DNA of 6,906 nucleotides, from assembly GCA_014361095.1 (NCBI GenBank), contig JACIWF010000063.1:1-6906 (forward strand), given 5' to 3'. Each line of letters starts with the position of its first letter. Positions within the stretch are counted from its first letter, which is position 1. The DNA is from Hadesarchaea archaeon (lineage in GTDB: Archaea > Hadarchaeota > Hadarchaeia > Hadarchaeales > Hadarchaeaceae). Positions 5,748-6,906 of this stretch are shown here, piece after piece. The translations under genes and the position numbers were made by a program. Under the pieces are notes generated by a model. The model searched no databases and was not told the origin of the DNA. It worked only from the letters and a program-made list of their open reading frames with translations.

Positions 5748-6799
5748 TCTTTCTTCCTCCTCTTCTTAATCCACCCGACCAGCTCCGGGAAGAACACGAC
5801 CAAGAAAAGGATGCCGAGCAGAACCTCGGAAAGCGCAGAGGGCATTCCCAGAGTTGTCAGCGACAGCGTTCCCTCGATAATCACAGCAACCAAAAATGAT
5901 CCGAACGGTATCAAAACGGGTTCATTACGGCAAAAGATCGCAATCGGGATGGCAAAAAATCCGTAATTTCCGGTAATGCCTGCCTGCATCCGGAAAAATT
6001 CACCCAAGACCAGCGACATGCCGGCCAAACCGCACAGCCCGCCGCTCAGTATTGCCCCCAAAGTAAAAATTCTCCTCACATTGATACCCTGACACAGTGC
6101 CGTCATGGGATTGTCTCCAACCACCCTGAGCTGGTAGCCCAAGACGCTCTTTTTCAACAGGAAGTAAACGATAAAGATAAAAATTATTGCCATTATAAAA
6201 GCTGAACTCAGCGGCGGCGAAATGAAAGGAAATCTCATTCCCTCAGGGATCGGCGCAGTTCGGGAGTAAAGGCCCACTGCACCCGCCTGCTGCCAGAACC
6301 ATGGTCCTGAGATGAGGTAGTGAAACAGGGCCAGGGCAATAAAGTTCATCATCATCGTCACCACTATATCGTTAACATCCCACTTCACCTTCAGGAATCC
6401 AGAAACCCCGCTGTAAATCCCGGCAAAAACAAAGGCCAGAATGAAAGCGGCCGCCACGGCAACCGCATCAGGTAAACCTAAGAAAAGGCAGGTGCCCGTC
6501 GTCGCAATTGCACCGATGGCTATCTGTCCCTCAGCTCCAATGTTCCAAAAGCCGGACTTAAACGCGATCGCTAGGCCCAATGAAGCCAGAATTAGTGGCG
6601 TCGTCCTTTTGAGTACATATAAAATTCCGGACTGAGATCCAACCGTGTATCTAAAAAAAGTGGCGAAGCTTTTTTCCAAATCAACCCCAGAAATAACAGA
6701 TGATAACGCAACCACGATTATTACGGCACCGATAATGGCAGCAACGTTCAGCAAACCCATCACAAGATGAGATCTCTGAACTTCAAGCTTCACCTTCAT
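5744..6799 (-). CDS. BMP-type (nucleoside-class) ABC transporter permease, first subunit
   Basis: This 351-residue hydrophobic protein of the BPD_transp_2 family (PF02653) resembles bacterial YufP/NupP-class subunits. From the ATG chosen here, a long N-terminal helix (about 13-37) is followed by PLILASLGLAIAFKSG (68-83) and then FWNIGAEGQ (84-92), the hallmark of the longer permease. The cytoplasmic loop GDNPMTALCQGI (228-239) probably docks the ATPase, and several further membrane helices end in a basic KKRRKKE tail. An in-frame GTG at 6808 would add three residues, but the AAAGGTG Shine-Dalgarno would then overlap the start codon. With the ATG at 6799 that motif lies at an ideal six-base distance, so ATG is preferred. 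The gene follows the upstream coding tail closely and overlaps the next permease by ATGA. It pairs with that permease, presumably with the BMP protein at 731-1843 as receptor. Confidence 0.91.
   Translation of the reverse strand: MKVKLEVQRSHLVMGLLNVAAIIGAVIIVVALSSVISGVDLEKSFATFFRYTVGSQSGILYVLKRTTPLILASLGLAIAFKSGFWNIGAEGQIAIGAIATTGTCLFLGLPDAVAVAAAFILAFVFAGIYSGVSGFLKVKWDVNDIVVTMMMNFIALALFHYLISGPWFWQQAGAVGLYSRTAPIPEGMRFPFISPPLSSAFIMAIIFIFIVYFLLKKSVLGYQLRVVGDNPMTALCQGINVRRIFTLGAILSGGLCGLAGMSLVLGEFFRMQAGITGNYGFFAIPIAIFCRNEPVLIPFGSFLVAVIIEGTLSLTTLGMPSALSEVLLGILFLVVFFPELVGWIKKRRKKE
5756..5761 (-). promoter_or_regulatory. Strong ribosome binding site of the second permease
   Basis: AGGAGG on the minus strand lies eight bases before the ATG at 5747, inside the 3' end of the preceding permease gene. 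It supports the start that overlaps the upstream stop. Confidence 0.7.
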
Positions 6800-6805
6800 T
6801 TTTGG

Positions 6806-6812
6806 CACCTTT
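6806..6812 (-). promoter_or_regulatory. Ribosome binding site that decides the first permease start
   Basis: AAAGGTG on the minus strand sits six bases before the ATG at 6799 and two bases after the upstream stop codon. It overlaps the alternative GTG at 6806-6808, which argues against that GTG as the initiation codon. Confidence 0.65.
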
Positions 6813-6813
6813 C

Positions 6814-6906
6814 TTAATTCTTCTCCACAATATATTTCTTTCGTCTCTCCAGCAGGTCTGTCGCCAGCTCCCCGTGCTTCCTGATGATCTCGCCCAGATC
6901 CATCGT
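6814..6906 (-). CDS. C-terminal end of upstream operon gene, probably the ABC transporter ATPase
   Basis: Thirty codons are open from the window edge to TAA (6814-6816). The visible end is hydrophilic and helix-like, with LGEIIRKHGELATDLLERR followed by KKYIVEKN. None of the Walker, signature or H-loop motifs can fall in this short tail, so the family cannot be read from sequence. Gene order is the only clue: BMP-type importers are usually encoded as binding protein, a double-domain ATPase, then two permeases, which would put the ATPase here. The tail does not obviously resemble the usual end of those ATPases, so another gene is possible. The stop codon is 14 bases before the permease ATG, indicating the same operon. 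Confidence 0.55.
   Translation of the reverse strand, partial: TMDLGEIIRKHGELATDLLERRKKYIVEKN

Noticed and set aside
6800..6808. GTG at 6808 as the start of the first permease
   Set aside because: The GGTG of the Shine-Dalgarno overlaps this GTG, whereas the ATG at 6799 has the motif at six-base spacing.

Overview
The window looks like a piece of an archaeal chromosome, most plausibly from an uncultured Thermoproteota-type lineage such as Bathyarchaeia. That placement is an inference. What supports it: the solute-binding protein is held by an N-terminal membrane helix followed by a Thr/Pro-rich stalk rather than a bacterial lipobox; one transcript end is a bare oligo-T tract with no hairpin; several ribosome binding sites carry GGTG(A); one gene appears to have a very short leader with no Shine-Dalgarno; and a tungsten-type aldehyde:ferredoxin oxidoreductase and a corrinoid-activation ATPase are present. 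No rRNA, tRNA, CRISPR array, transposase or phage gene was seen.

Layout, left to right. Positions 1-475 (+) hold the C-terminal end of a RACo-type corrinoid-activation protein, cut by the window edge. Positions 476-730 are a gene-free control region with a 10-bp direct repeat. Positions 731-1843 (+) encode a membrane-anchored BMP-family (Med/PnrA-like) solute-binding protein, closed by a T-rich terminator. A short promoter region with a dyad follows. Positions 2014-3036 (+) encode a zinc-dependent medium-chain alcohol dehydrogenase. From 3125 to the right edge, everything is on the minus strand and reads as one tightly packed operon. In transcription order it is: the tail of an unidentified upstream gene (by position, probably the ABC ATPase), a BMP-type ABC permease, a second BMP-type permease overlapping it by 4 bp (ATGA), and an aldehyde:ferredoxin oxidoreductase (AOR) starting 13 nt after the second permease.

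How the parts may work together. The binding protein and the two permeases belong to the same importer class, the nucleoside/BMP type, although the binding protein lies about 3 kb away on the opposite strand. The AOR is physically part of the importer operon, and the dehydrogenase gene converges on it. An economical hypothesis is an uptake-and-oxidation module. In it, a solute enters through the BMP-type importer, an alcohol is oxidised by the dehydrogenase with NAD(P), and the aldehyde is oxidised by AOR to an acid with reduction of ferredoxin. The RACo fragment hints at a corrinoid methyltransferase system just upstream, which would fit C1 or methyl-group metabolism, but its partners lie outside the window. 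The substrate cannot be read from this sequence.
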